Numbered from the stretch's first letter, positions 24,214-32,267 are shown. The stretch is DNA of 64,000 nucleotides from Pseudonocardia autotrophica (GCF_000717175.1 NZ_JNYD01000037.1:1-64000); one strand, 5' to 3'. Numbers and translations are program-made. The notes: generated by a model from the letters alone, not told the origin.

Positions 24214-24525
24214 TCAGCCCTGGCGGCCGAGCTCGACGAACCGGAGCACCAGGGCGAGCTGCGAGCGGTAGTCGACGGTGTGCGGCGCCCGCTCGTGACG
24301 GCGCCACAGGGTGTTCAGCTCCTCGCGGGTGAGCGAGTCGGCCTTCTCCACGACCGCCCGCACCTCGGTGTCGTCGACCGGCCGGCCGCGGAGCACGGCG
24401 AAGCCGCGCACGAGCGCCGCACGGTCGGGATCCACCCGGTGCGGCGGGCGCGACGACTCGACGGGCCCGGCGTCCACGACGGCCAGGCTAGGCCGGGGGT
24501 CCGACGAAAACGGCCGCTCGAGCAC
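24214..24525 (-). CDS. Hypothetical protein, about 87-103 aa
   Basis: The conserved-looking part is RAALVRGFAVLRGRPVDDTE, KADSLTREELNTLWRRHERA and DYRSQLALVLRFVELG, a soluble, helix-rich sequence. No family is recognised. The start is unclear: the codon at 24525 has its ribosome site too close, and GTG 24477 is a good alternative. It is co-directional with the hydrolase gene upstream. Confidence 0.5.
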   Translation of the reverse strand: MLERPFSSDPRPSLAVVDAGPVESSRPPHRVDPDRAALVRGFAVLRGRPVDDTEVRAVVEKADSLTREELNTLWRRHERAPHTVDYRSQLALVLRFVELGRQG

Positions 24526-24591
24526 CTCCCGGCCCCGCGGTGGGGACGAGCCGGGCGTGGGCGGAGGGGGCGCGCCACGCCCGGCCCGAGG

Positions 24592-25434
24592 TCAGGGCCG
24601 GTCGAGGAACGCCTCCACCACCTCGTTGAACGCGGCCGGGTTCTGCAGGAACGGGAAGTGCGAGCTCGCGACCTCGCGCGGGAAGACGTGCAGCTCGGCG
24701 CCGGGCAGGTTCTCGGCGATGTAGCGCTGGGAGGCCGGGTCGACGTGGCTGCCCTCGCAGCCGATCACGAGGGTGGGGCGGTCGAGGCGGGGCAGGACGT
24801 CCCGCCAGTCCTGGGCGCAGTGGTCCCACAGCAGCGGGACGCCGGCGTGCGGCGGCGTCAGCCCGATCTGCTCCTCGACGAACGCCCAGAGCTCCGGGTC
24901 CGGCTCGTCGCCGAACATGCCGCGCACGAAGTCCTCGGTGGCCTTCGCCCCCTCCGGCCCGTGCAGCGCCTCGCACAGCGACAGCAGCGCGGCGACGTCG
25001 AAGATCGCGCCGCTGTCCGCCTGCGCCCGCGGCGACATCCACGGCACCGCGGCGACCGCGGCCGGCTGGTCGACGGCCACGAACCGGCGGATCCGGCCGG
25101 TGCCGTACTGGTCGACGACGCTCCACCACACCGACACGCCCATCGACCAGCCGAGGACGTCGGCGCGCTCGACGCCCAGGTGGTCGAGCAGCTCGTGGGC
25201 GTCGCGGGCGAGGCGGGCGATCCGGTAGCCGTGGTGCGGCTTCTCCGACACCCCGTGCCCGCGCTGGTCGAGCGTCACGACCCGGCGCCGCGGGGCGAGG
25301 CCGTCGACCTGGTGCCGGAACATCGCCTGGGTCTGGCCCCAGCCGTGCAGCATCACCAGCGGCGGGGCGTCGCCGGCCGGCCCGGTGTCGCGGTAGGCCA
25401 GCTCGACGCCGTCCTGGGTGGTGAAGGTGCTCAT
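24592..25434 (-). CDS. Alpha/beta hydrolase
   Basis: 280 residues. The motifs are VMLHGWGQTQAMFRHQ (oxyanion loop), LDQRGHGVSEKP, the nucleophile elbow LGWSMGVSVW with Ser near residue 113, and the C-terminal His in SSHFPFLQNP. This is the layout of haloperoxidase-like esterases and C-C bond hydrolases. ATG 25434 has AGGAG at good spacing. The substrate is unknown; the SDR gene upstream is co-directional. Confidence 0.9.
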   Translation of the reverse strand: MSTFTTQDGVELAYRDTGPAGDAPPLVMLHGWGQTQAMFRHQVDGLAPRRRVVTLDQRGHGVSEKPHHGYRIARLARDAHELLDHLGVERADVLGWSMGVSVWWSVVDQYGTGRIRRFVAVDQPAAVAAVPWMSPRAQADSGAIFDVAALLSLCEALHGPEGAKATEDFVRGMFGDEPDPELWAFVEEQIGLTPPHAGVPLLWDHCAQDWRDVLPRLDRPTLVIGCEGSHVDPASQRYIAENLPGAELHVFPREVASSHFPFLQNPAAFNEVVEAFLDRP

Positions 25435-25474
25435 GGTCGCTCCTGCGTCGTCGGTGGAGGGCCGGGGAACGGTG

Positions 25475-26311
25475 TCAGGCGGCCCGGACGTGCAGCCCGC
25501 CGTCGACCGGCAGCAGCGTGCCGGTGATGTAGGCGGCCTCGTCCGAGGCGAGGAAGAGGGCGGCGTGGGCGATGTCGTACGGGCTGCCCATCGCGCCGGT
25601 CGGGCTCAGCGCGGCGCGCTCGGCCCGGACGTCGGCGGCTGCCCGGCCGCCCGAGAGCTGCCGGTAGACCAGCGGGGTGTCGATCAGCCCGGCGAGGATG
25701 GCGTTGACGCGGATCCCGCGGTCCGCGTACTGCACCGCCAGGCTGCGGGTGAGCTGGTTGACCGCGGCCTTCGCGGCGGCGTACGCGGGATAGGGGTAGC
25801 CGGTCCAGCGGATCGAGGCGGTCGACGAAACGTTGACGATGGCGCCGCCGTGCCGGAGCAGGTGCGGGATCGTCTTCTGGGCGCTGAGGAAGACGCTGTC
25901 CAGGTTCACCGCCAGGGTCGCCCGCCACTGCTCAAGGGTGAGCTCCTCGGGCCCGCCGAGCCGGGTCGCGCCGACGTTGTTGTGCACCACGTCGAGCCGG
26001 CCGGTCAGGCGCAGGGTCGCCGCCACCGCCTCCTCGACCTGGTCCGGGTCGGTCGCGTCGGCGACGACGGCGTGGCCCGTACCTCCGCACCGCCGGATCT
26101 CCTCGACGGTGCGGGCGGCCGCCTCGGGGTCCCGGTCGACGACGACGGTGGCGGCGCCGTGCCGGGCGAAGGTGGTCGCGGTGGCGAAGCCGATGCCGAC
26201 CGTGCCCCCGCTCTGGTCGGGGCCGCACGGGCCGTGGCCGCCGCCGAGCACGAGCGCGGTCCGGCCGGCCAGCCGGGGGCGTCCGACCGGCCCGGTCCCG
26301 TGCACCGTCAT
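25475..26311 (-). CDS. Short-chain dehydrogenase/reductase with expanded glycine loop
   Basis: 278 residues. The core is typical: RLDVVHNNVGATRLGG, VNVSSTASIRWTG, YPAYAAAKAAVNQL and the C-terminal TGTLLPVDGGL. The nucleotide loop is unusual: TGxxxGxG is replaced by LGGGHGPCGPDQSGGTVGIG, about a dozen residues longer. Such expansions are known in a subset of actinobacterial SDRs and may change cofactor handling. GGAGG precedes ATG 26311. It lies upstream of the hydrolase gene with 40 bases between. Confidence 0.88.
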   Translation of the reverse strand: MTVHGTGPVGRPRLAGRTALVLGGGHGPCGPDQSGGTVGIGFATATTFARHGAATVVVDRDPEAAARTVEEIRRCGGTGHAVVADATDPDQVEEAVAATLRLTGRLDVVHNNVGATRLGGPEELTLEQWRATLAVNLDSVFLSAQKTIPHLLRHGGAIVNVSSTASIRWTGYPYPAYAAAKAAVNQLTRSLAVQYADRGIRVNAILAGLIDTPLVYRQLSGGRAAADVRAERAALSPTGAMGSPYDIAHAALFLASDEAAYITGTLLPVDGGLHVRAA

Positions 26312-26450
26312 CGCTGCTGCCGCCTCCTTGCATCCTGGCCGGACCGACCCGGCCCGCGTCCGGCCGAGTCTCGCCGCGCCACCGCACCGCCCGCTACGGA
26401 CGGGCGCCGGAACTCACGCACCGAAATTCCACGGTCCGTAGGAAGAACCG

Positions 26451-27686
26451 TCAGTCCTCGCCGTCGCTCCCGGTGAGGTCGGCGACCAGCAGGCCCGTGT
26501 GCAGGAGCAGCCGGTCGCCGCCGTCCTGCAGGTCGAGGCCGGTGATCTCGGCGATCCGCTCGAGCCGGTAGTAGAGCGAGGTCCGGTGCAGGTGCAGCGC
26601 CTCGGCCGTGCGGGGCATCGAGCCGCCGTGGTCGAGGAAGGCGCGCGTGGTCGCGACCAGACGCGGCGCGCTCCGGTGCCGGAGCAGACGCACGACGGGC
26701 TCCGGGATCAGGGCGGGGCCCAGCACGTCGTCGGGCAGCTGAAGGAGGAACCCGTAGGGGCCCACCGCGTCCCACTGCGCGACCGGGCCCAGGCGGGGCA
26801 GCGCCCGCGCGCCCCGCGCCGCCGCCCGGGCCTGCCGCGCGGAGCGGAACGCCGACCGCAGGCCGGGGACGATCTCGCCGATCCCGGCCACGACGCCGGC
26901 CCCTGCCCCGTCGGCTCCGCCGAGGAGCCGCCCGGCGGCCGCGACCATGCGCTCGGCCGTGCCGCGGACCTCCGCGGGATCGAGCTGGGCACCGACCTGG
27001 AGCAGGGCGCCGCCGCCCGGGACCGGCGCCGCGAGCGACCGGTGCGGGTGGCGGTGCGCGGCGGAGTCGAGCACGACGCGCAGGGCGGTCGCCACCTCCG
27101 GCCGCGCGGAGCCGGGCGCGTGCAGCACGGTGACGACGGCCTGCTCGGCGTCGGCCACGAGGCCGCCGGACACCGCCGCGGCCGCGGCCGCCCCACGGGC
27201 GACGACGTCGTCGCCGAGCAGCCGGCCGAGGAGCCGAGCGCGCTCGGCGCGGTCCTCCTCGGACTCCTCGTCGCGGGCCAGCAGCGCGGCCGCGGCCGCC
27301 GCCACCTCCTCGAGACGACGGATCTGCGGGTCGGTGAGGCTGCCGTCGGCGTCGATCACCATGAGCAGGCCGAGGAGCTCCCCGCGGTGGCGCATCGGGA
27401 CGCACAGCCGCGCCCGCAGGCCCAGGTCCGGCCGCTCCGGCACGACGCCCGCCCGGGACCACCGGGCGACCCCCTGGTCCAGGACGTGCCGCGCGACGTC
27501 CGCCCCGGCGTCGCGCTGCAGGACCGCGCGGACGCGCACCTCGTCCTCGTCGCCGAAATGCCGGCTCGTGACGAGCATCCGCACCACCGGGTCGTTCACC
27601 ACCACCGAGCGGCCCAGCTCGTCGGCCAGCTCGTCGACCACGGCCTGCAGGTCCGCGCCGGCCCGGCGCCCCCCGGTCTCCGCCAT
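26451..27686 (-). CDS. PucR/CdaR-family transcriptional regulator
   Basis: 411 residues. A GAF-like sensor region covers about 1-150 (DPVVRMLVTSRHFGDEDE, RLCVPMRHRGELLGLLMVI), a linker with LFRSARQARAAARGA-type helices follows, and the C-terminal helix-turn-helix is SMPRTAEALHLHRTSLYYRL followed by ERIAEITGLDL. Members control catabolic or secondary pathways. It is divergent from the P450 unit, and a perfect SOS box lies 91 bases ahead of its ATG. Confidence 0.88.
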   Translation of the reverse strand: MAETGGRRAGADLQAVVDELADELGRSVVVNDPVVRMLVTSRHFGDEDEVRVRAVLQRDAGADVARHVLDQGVARWSRAGVVPERPDLGLRARLCVPMRHRGELLGLLMVIDADGSLTDPQIRRLEEVAAAAAALLARDEESEEDRAERARLLGRLLGDDVVARGAAAAAAVSGGLVADAEQAVVTVLHAPGSARPEVATALRVVLDSAAHRHPHRSLAAPVPGGGALLQVGAQLDPAEVRGTAERMVAAAGRLLGGADGAGAGVVAGIGEIVPGLRSAFRSARQARAAARGARALPRLGPVAQWDAVGPYGFLLQLPDDVLGPALIPEPVVRLLRHRSAPRLVATTRAFLDHGGSMPRTAEALHLHRTSLYYRLERIAEITGLDLQDGGDRLLLHTGLLVADLTGSDGED

Positions 27687-27776
27687 CCGCTCCGACGTCC
27701 TCCTCGGCCCGTGCCCGTCGGGCGTCAGGATGCCCGACGAGGGCGCCGCGGCGGGCGCCGGTCACCCTCCCTCGAC

Positions 27777-27792
27777 TCGAACCTTTGTTCGA
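27777..27792. promoter_or_regulatory. LexA-type SOS box, TCGAAC-4-GTTCGA
   Basis: The 16-base sequence TCGAACCTTTGTTCGA is a perfect inverted repeat and fits the mycobacterial/actinobacterial LexA consensus TCGAACnnnnGTTCGA. A -10-like TACCGT follows at 27801-27806 on the plus strand, so a rightward LexA-controlled promoter is likely. No known SOS gene follows. Confidence 0.65.
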
Positions 27793-27814
27793 ACTTCTGC
27801 TACCGTCGTGGTGC

Positions 27815-27855
27815 GCGCGGCGGCCGGGGTAGGGGAAGTACCCCGGCCGCCGCGC
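27815..27855. terminator. 17-bp perfect hairpin just after the SOS promoter
   Basis: GCGCGGCGGCCGGGGTA pairs perfectly with TACCCCGGCCGCCGCGC around a 7-base loop. It would form at the very 5' end of a transcript started near 27813. It may be an attenuator, a stabilising 5' structure or a terminator; no T-run follows. Confidence 0.55.
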
Positions 27856-27905
27856 CCCCGTCCGGAGCGGGCACGGGGACGCGCGGACGTGATGCGGAGG
27901 CGCAC

Positions 27906-27965
27906 ATGGGCGGCCGGAGCCGGTACGACCGGGAGACCACCGTCGACGACCAGGACCCGCGATGA
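27906..27965 (+). CDS. Possible 19-residue microprotein in an SOS-box leader
   Basis: ATG 27906 has GGAGG five bases upstream and opens a frame of 19 codons, MGGRSRYDRETTVDDQDPR, ended by TGA. The good ribosome site and position behind a LexA-type promoter and hairpin are the only support. It could also be a chance ORF in the P450 leader region. No homologue is known to me. Confidence 0.35.
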   Translation: MGGRSRYDRETTVDDQDPR

Positions 27966-27979
27966 GGCGCCGAACCTGA

Positions 27980-28011
27980 GTGCACGCTGTGCATCGCTGC
28001 ACGACGTGCAC
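27980..28011. promoter_or_regulatory. 32-bp imperfect palindrome ahead of P450, likely operator
   Basis: Outer arms GTGCACG and CGTGCAC enclose inner arms GTGCA and TGCAC, giving dyad symmetry over 32 bases. It lies 69 bases before the P450 start. Candidate binders are the TetR protein encoded behind the P450 and the divergent PucR regulator. Confidence 0.55.
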
Positions 28012-28079
28012 GTTGGTGGGTAGCCTGAGGCGACCCGGACGACGGGTGCCCGCCGGCGGCACCCGGGAACAGGACGCGC

Positions 28080-29423
28080 ATGAGTGCCCCGAGCGAGCAG
28101 GACACCACCACCGCCACTGGCATGGAGACCGACCGCGACACCGCGCCCGCAAAGAACTCGCCGGCCGCGGGCACCCGGGTGCTGCCCGCCGACCTGCTGG
28201 AGCGGCGTACCGAGTGCCCCTTCGACCCCGCTCCCGGCCTGGAGAGCCGCCGCGGACAGGGCGCGGTACAGCCGTTGCCGCTGCTCAACGGGGCACGGGC
28301 CTGGCTGGTCACCGGCTTCGAGGAGGCCCGTGCGGTGCTGGCGGACCGCCGGTTCAGCTCCGACCGGGTCCGCTATCGCGAGGCCACCCAGATGCCGCCT
28401 GAGGAGGCCGCCGCGCAGGCCGCCGCGATCGAGCGCGGTGAGCCGGTGTGCCCCGCCCCGATCGAGGCCCGCACCGACGGGATGTTCGTCTTCATGGACC
28501 CGCCGGAGCACACGCGGCTGCGGCGGCTGCTCACCGGCCAGTTCACGGTGCGCCGGATGAAGGCCCTGGAGGAGCGGATCACCGAGATCGCCGTCGAGCA
28601 CATCGAGGCGATGAAGGCAGCCGGCACCGAGGCCGATCTCGTCCCCGCCTACGCGCTGCCGCTGCCGTCGCTGGTGATCTGCGAGCTGCTCGGCGTCGAC
28701 TACGCCGACCGGGCGCGGTTCCAGGAGAACACCGCCGTCGCCCTCAACTCGCACTCGACACCGGAGGAGCGCGCCCGCGCCGGCGGGGAGCTCTACACGT
28801 TCATCTCCGAGCTGGTGGCGGCCAAGCGGGCGAACCCGGCGGACGACATCCTCTCCGGCCTGGTCCACGAGGCCGAACCGCCGCTCACGGACGCCCAGCT
28901 GATCGACGTCGCCCTCGTCCTCCTCGGCGCCGGGCACGAGACCACCGCGAACATGCTGGCCCTGGGCACGTTCGCCCTGCTGCAGAACCCGGACCAGCTC
29001 GCGGCCCTGCGCGCCGATCCGGGCCTGATCGACACCGCGGTCGAGGAGCTGCTGCGGTACCTGAGCATCATCCAGCTCGGTGTCAGCCGGATCGCCACCG
29101 AGACCGTGACGGTCGGCGGCGTCGAGATCCCGGCCGGGGCGACCGTCGTCGTCGCCACGCCGGAGGTCAACCGCGACACCCGGCACTGGACGGACCCGGA
29201 CCGGCTCGACCTGGGCCGCGAGCGCGCGCCGCACCTGGCGTTCGGCCACGGCATCCACCAGTGCCTGGGCCAGCAGCTGGCCCGCATCGAGATGCGGGTG
29301 GGGTTCGCCGAGCTGGTCACACGACTGCCGGACCTGCGGCTCGCCGCGAAGGCCGGCGAGGTGCCGCTGCGCAACGACATGCTGATCTTCGGCGTGCACT
29401 CGCTGCCGGTGACCTGGGCCTGA
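28080..29423 (+). CDS. Cytochrome P450
   Basis: 447 residues. The I-helix oxygen-activation motif is LLGAGHETTANM (about 282-290), the K-helix ExxR is EELLR near 322, and the haem loop LAFGHGIHQCLGQQLAR places the ligand Cys near 395. FMDPPEHTRLRRLLTGQFT is the usual B/C region. The N-terminus has about 30 extra hydrophilic residues and no membrane anchor. It is a soluble class I enzyme that needs a ferredoxin and reductase not found nearby. The ferredoxin at 61690 is a Rieske type. The substrate is unknown; the TetR gene behind is the likely local regulator. Confidence 0.93.
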   Translation: MSAPSEQDTTTATGMETDRDTAPAKNSPAAGTRVLPADLLERRTECPFDPAPGLESRRGQGAVQPLPLLNGARAWLVTGFEEARAVLADRRFSSDRVRYREATQMPPEEAAAQAAAIERGEPVCPAPIEARTDGMFVFMDPPEHTRLRRLLTGQFTVRRMKALEERITEIAVEHIEAMKAAGTEADLVPAYALPLPSLVICELLGVDYADRARFQENTAVALNSHSTPEERARAGGELYTFISELVAAKRANPADDILSGLVHEAEPPLTDAQLIDVALVLLGAGHETTANMLALGTFALLQNPDQLAALRADPGLIDTAVEELLRYLSIIQLGVSRIATETVTVGGVEIPAGATVVVATPEVNRDTRHWTDPDRLDLGRERAPHLAFGHGIHQCLGQQLARIEMRVGFAELVTRLPDLRLAAKAGEVPLRNDMLIFGVHSLPVTWA

Positions 29424-29435
29424 CGGCGGGTGGCC

Positions 29436-29462
29436 GACCGGCCGGGCCGCGCCCGGCCGGTC
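29436..29462 (+). terminator. 12-bp perfect hairpin behind the P450 gene
   Basis: GACCGGCCGGGC pairs with GCCCGGCCGGTC around a 3-base loop, starting 13 bases after the P450 stop. It should separate the P450 transcript from the TetR gene. Confidence 0.65.
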
Positions 29463-29475
29463 GTCATAATCGGGC

Positions 29476-29520
29476 GGCCACGACGACGGGCCACGACGAC
29501 GGCCACGACGACCGGGCCAC
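29476..29520. repeat. Three direct 12-mers GGCCACGACGAC plus partial copy before tetR
   Basis: Exact copies start at 29476, 29489 and 29501; GGCCAC is repeated once more at 29515. The cluster ends 13 bases ahead of the ATG of the TetR gene, in its leader or promoter. It may be an operator array or a replication-slippage product. Confidence 0.6.
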
Positions 29521-29533
29521 GAGAGGGGACGCG

Positions 29534-30238
29534 ATGGCAGGGACGGCACCGCCCACTCCCCCCGTCGCGCCCGCGCTCGCGGAGGTCGGCCGCCGGGAGC
29601 GCAAGAAGCTCGCCACCCGCGCCGCGGTGCGGGACGCGGCGCTGCGGCTCGCGGTCCGGTACGGCGTCGAGAACATCACGGTGGAGCAGATCGCGACCGA
29701 GGCCGACATCGCGCTGCGCACCTTCTTCAACCACTACTCCAGCAAGGAGGAGGCGGTCGTCGCGGCGGCGGCCGCCGGGGCGGAGGCGCTCGTCGCCGAG
29801 TTCCGGGCCCGGCCGCCCGCGGAGTCGGTGCTGCAGGCGCTGCGCGAGGCGGTCCTCGTGGTGATGGACCGGCACGACGCGGCCGGCCGCGACCATCTCC
29901 GCGCGCTGCGACTCATGCGGGAGAGCCCCTCGCTCGTGCCGCAGCAGATGGCGGTGCTCACGGCGCAGGAGCAGTCGCTCGCCCGTGCCGTCGCCGGACG
30001 CGTCGGCCTGCCCTGGGCGGACGGCGGACCGCGGCCGATCTACCCACAGCTGTGCGCGGCCGCGGCGCTGGCGGCTCTGCGGGTCGTCCTCGAACGCTGG
30101 CTCGACCACGCGTCCGACCCCGAGCACGACCCCGAGCACGACCCCGAGCACGCCCCGCCCCTCGCCGTGCTGCGGCACGAGGTCGACGAGGCCCTCGCCC
30201 ACCTGGCGGCGGGGCTGGACGGGGTGCGGCAGGGCTGA
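29534..30238 (+). CDS. TetR/AcrR-family transcriptional regulator
   Basis: 234 residues. The N-terminal DNA-binding domain is REEKK-like: GRRERKKLATRAAVRDAALR, then YGVENITVEQIATEADIALR with TFFNHYSSKEEAV, a standard TetR helix-turn-helix. The ligand domain is helical and contains a short Pro-Glu-His-Asp repeat (DPEHDPEHDPEHAP) near residues 195-208. AGAGGGG lies before the ATG. It probably regulates the P450 upstream or itself. Confidence 0.9.
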   Translation: MAGTAPPTPPVAPALAEVGRRERKKLATRAAVRDAALRLAVRYGVENITVEQIATEADIALRTFFNHYSSKEEAVVAAAAAGAEALVAEFRARPPAESVLQALREAVLVVMDRHDAAGRDHLRALRLMRESPSLVPQQMAVLTAQEQSLARAVAGRVGLPWADGGPRPIYPQLCAAAALAALRVVLERWLDHASDPEHDPEHDPEHAPPLAVLRHEVDEALAHLAAGLDGVRQG

Positions 30239-30257
30239 CTCCGAGGGCCCGCGCCAC

Positions 30258-30626
30258 TCAGCACGTCGCGCCGGTCTCCGCCAGCGAGTCGACGATCTCG
30301 AACCCGTTGACGAGGACGAGCACCCGCCGGACCGTCCCCGAGTCCGGCGACACCACCAGCTGCATCCGGTGCCGACCGGCGGCCAGCCGCATCTGCAGCC
30401 GGGCCAGGCAGCGCACGCCGCACGCCGCGAGGAAACCGACACCGGTCAGGTCGATGATCACGCGTTCGATCCCGGGCTCGGCCGTCACCCGCATCACCAC
30501 GCGATCGAGTTCCGGGCAGTTGGCCAGGTCGACCTCACCCTCGATCGCCACCACGACGACATCGGAGGACGGGCGTCGCACGGTCAGCAGCAGACCCCCC
30601 GGCAAGGACTTCTCACACGCGTTCAC
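30258..30626 (-). CDS. STAS-domain anti-sigma-factor antagonist
   Basis: 122 residues. VVVVAIEGEVDLANCPELDR, RVIIDLTGVGFLAACGVRCL and a late VLVLVNGFEIVDSLAETG follow the STAS fold, but the usual phosphorylated Ser (DSSG) is replaced by LAACG, so classical switch phosphorylation at that site is unlikely. GTG 30626 is chosen because GGGGGAG lies five bases upstream. Confidence 0.85.
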   Translation of the reverse strand: MNACEKSLPGGLLLTVRRPSSDVVVVAIEGEVDLANCPELDRVVMRVTAEPGIERVIIDLTGVGFLAACGVRCLARLQMRLAAGRHRMQLVVSPDSGTVRRVLVLVNGFEIVDSLAETGATC

Positions 30627-30808
30627 GGCGCTCCCCCAACATTCCGGCGCCTGCCGCGGCCCTACACCGTCCGGCGAGGTGGGTGAGTGTCGTACCGGAG
30701 CGGACCTCCCCGCAACGGCCATCCGAGGCACCCTGCCTGGTCAGCGGCGCGTCCAGCTGATCGTGCCACCCCTGCCGGCGACATCCCGGCCCTCGACCGG
30801 CCATACCC

Positions 30809-31105
30809 CTACGGCGACCGGTCGGCGTCGTCGCCCGTCCGGCTGTACCTCGCCCAGCGCAGAGCCTCCTCGCGCTCGTGTCGCGCCGAGTCGCGGGCGT
30901 GCTGGGCGAGACCTCGGAGGCGGTCGGCGTCGTCGGGCCGCACCTCGGCCGCGTGGTCCAGGGTGGACGCGACGGCGTCCTCGACGCTCGCCCGCTGCTC
31001 GGCGAGGGCCGCCACCTGTGCCGCGACGCGTTCGCCCTCCGCCCGGAGCCGTGCCGTCTGCCGTCTCAGCGACTCACCCCTCTCCGCCTGCTCGTCGCCG
31101 TGCAT
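30809..31105 (-). CDS. Coiled-coil hypothetical protein, 98 aa
   Basis: The product MHGDEQAERGESLRRQ... is almost entirely charged helix (RLRAEGERVAAQVAALAEQR, DADRLRGLAQHARDSARHER) and is probably a coiled coil. ATG 31105 has a strong GGAGGAGG site. It lies 66 bases behind the repeat-rich gene at 31172 and is likely in the same unit. The family is not recognised. Confidence 0.65.
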   Translation of the reverse strand: MHGDEQAERGESLRRQTARLRAEGERVAAQVAALAEQRASVEDAVASTLDHAAEVRPDDADRLRGLAQHARDSARHEREEALRWARYSRTGDDADRSP

Positions 31106-31171
31106 CCGAACCTCCTCCGTTCCTCGTGGGGTGTGCGTGCGCCCGACCGGCACCGCGATCATCGACCTCGG

Positions 31172-31837
31172 TCAGGGCGCCCGCCGGCTCCGGCGCGCCC
31201 GCACGCGCGCCAGCACGTCCCTGCTCTCCGCGACCTGGAGCCGGCTGCCGCGCACCGCCCGCGAGACGGCGGCGGCGGTGACGACCGTCCGGTCGCGGGC
31301 CTCCTCGGTCCGGCGCCGGACGGCATCGGCCTCCGCCCGGCCGAGCTGCTCGCGCTCCAGCGCGGACTGCTCCCGGTCCGCGGCCGCGTCCTCACGGTCC
31401 CCCGCGGACTCCCGGCGGTCCCGGGCGGCGGCGCACCGGTCCCGGGCCGACGCCCGCCGGTCCCCCGCCGCGTTCCGCCGCAGCGACTCGTCCCGCGCCA
31501 CGATCATGATGGCCTCCTCGAGGAGGAGGCTGACGGCGGCGCGGTCCCGCCTCCAGGCCTCCGCGGACCCGACCGGGGCCGCGCCGTCGCGCTCCAGCCG
31601 GTCCAACGACTCCAGGAGGCTCCGGCGGAGGTCGCGCAGCCGGCCGACCACCTGCTGCGACCGGCCCACCACCTCCGCGTCGCGAGTGCGGGCCCGGATG
31701 TCCCGTAGGTCTGCCTCGGCGTCGCGCTCCCGCGAGACCTCGTCGCGCACCCCGGCGGCGTCGTCCCGGGCGCAGGCGGCGACGTCCCGCCGGTCGGCTG
31801 CGGGCCGCGGGTCGCGCCCGCCGTGCCACTCGTCCAT
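31172..31837 (-). CDS. Asp/Arg-rich repeat protein of unknown function, 221 aa
   Basis: Two blocks of short repeats of the form (A)RDRRxAAxDR dominate: residues about 8-55 (DPRPAADRRDVAACARDDAA) and about 125-185 (RDRCAAARDRRESAGDREDA). Between them sits a helical stretch ending LLEEAIMIVARDE. The pattern recurs in actinobacterial stress-associated proteins but I know of no assigned function. A long charged helix is likely. ATG 31837 has GTGAGGAG upstream. Confidence 0.7.
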   Translation of the reverse strand: MDEWHGGRDPRPAADRRDVAACARDDAAGVRDEVSRERDAEADLRDIRARTRDAEVVGRSQQVVGRLRDLRRSLLESLDRLERDGAAPVGSAEAWRRDRAAVSLLLEEAIMIVARDESLRRNAAGDRRASARDRCAAARDRRESAGDREDAAADREQSALEREQLGRAEADAVRRRTEEARDRTVVTAAAVSRAVRGSRLQVAESRDVLARVRARRSRRAP

Positions 31838-31973
31838 CGCGCCGGACTCCTCACCTGCCACGGATGCGGCGGTGCCGTCGACGGTACGGCCCCGCGTACC
31901 TGCGGGCACGCGCTGGCCAGATCCGGACACACGAATCCGGACGCCGCCCACCGACACGCGACGCCGTGGACGC

Positions 31974-32267
31974 TCACCCCCCGCGGTCCCCCGATCCGAA
32001 CTGCCACGGGACCCAGCAGACCAGCAGGCCGAGGGTGCCGACCGTCGTCGCCGTCGGGGCGGACATCAGCACGCCCCACGTGAGCGCGAGCAGCCCCAGG
32101 ACGAACAGGATCTGGCCGATCAGCACGCCGACGCCGGTCCGGCCGGGCGGCGACCGCCGCGCCGGCCCGGCCGGGCGGGACAGCTGTGCCGCCAGGTCGG
32201 GGTCGTCGTGGGCGAGCTGCTCCGCGAGCGCGGCGAGCTCACGGCGTTGCCGGCGGGTGAGCCTCAT
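31974..32267 (-). CDS. DUF3040-type small membrane protein
   Basis: 97 residues. MRLTRRQRRELAALAEQLAH followed by DDPDLAAQL is the DUF3040 start; two hydrophobic segments follow (VLIGQILFVLGLLALTWGVL and TVGTLGLLVCWVPW). The protein probably sits in the membrane with a cytosolic N-terminus. GGGAGG precedes the ATG. Its function is unknown. Confidence 0.85.
   Translation of the reverse strand: MRLTRRQRRELAALAEQLAHDDPDLAAQLSRPAGPARRSPPGRTGVGVLIGQILFVLGLLALTWGVLMSAPTATTVGTLGLLVCWVPWQFGSGDRGG

Noticed and set aside
29476..29520. Coding repeat of an upstream P450 extension
   Set aside because: The P450 stop and a strong hairpin terminator lie before it.
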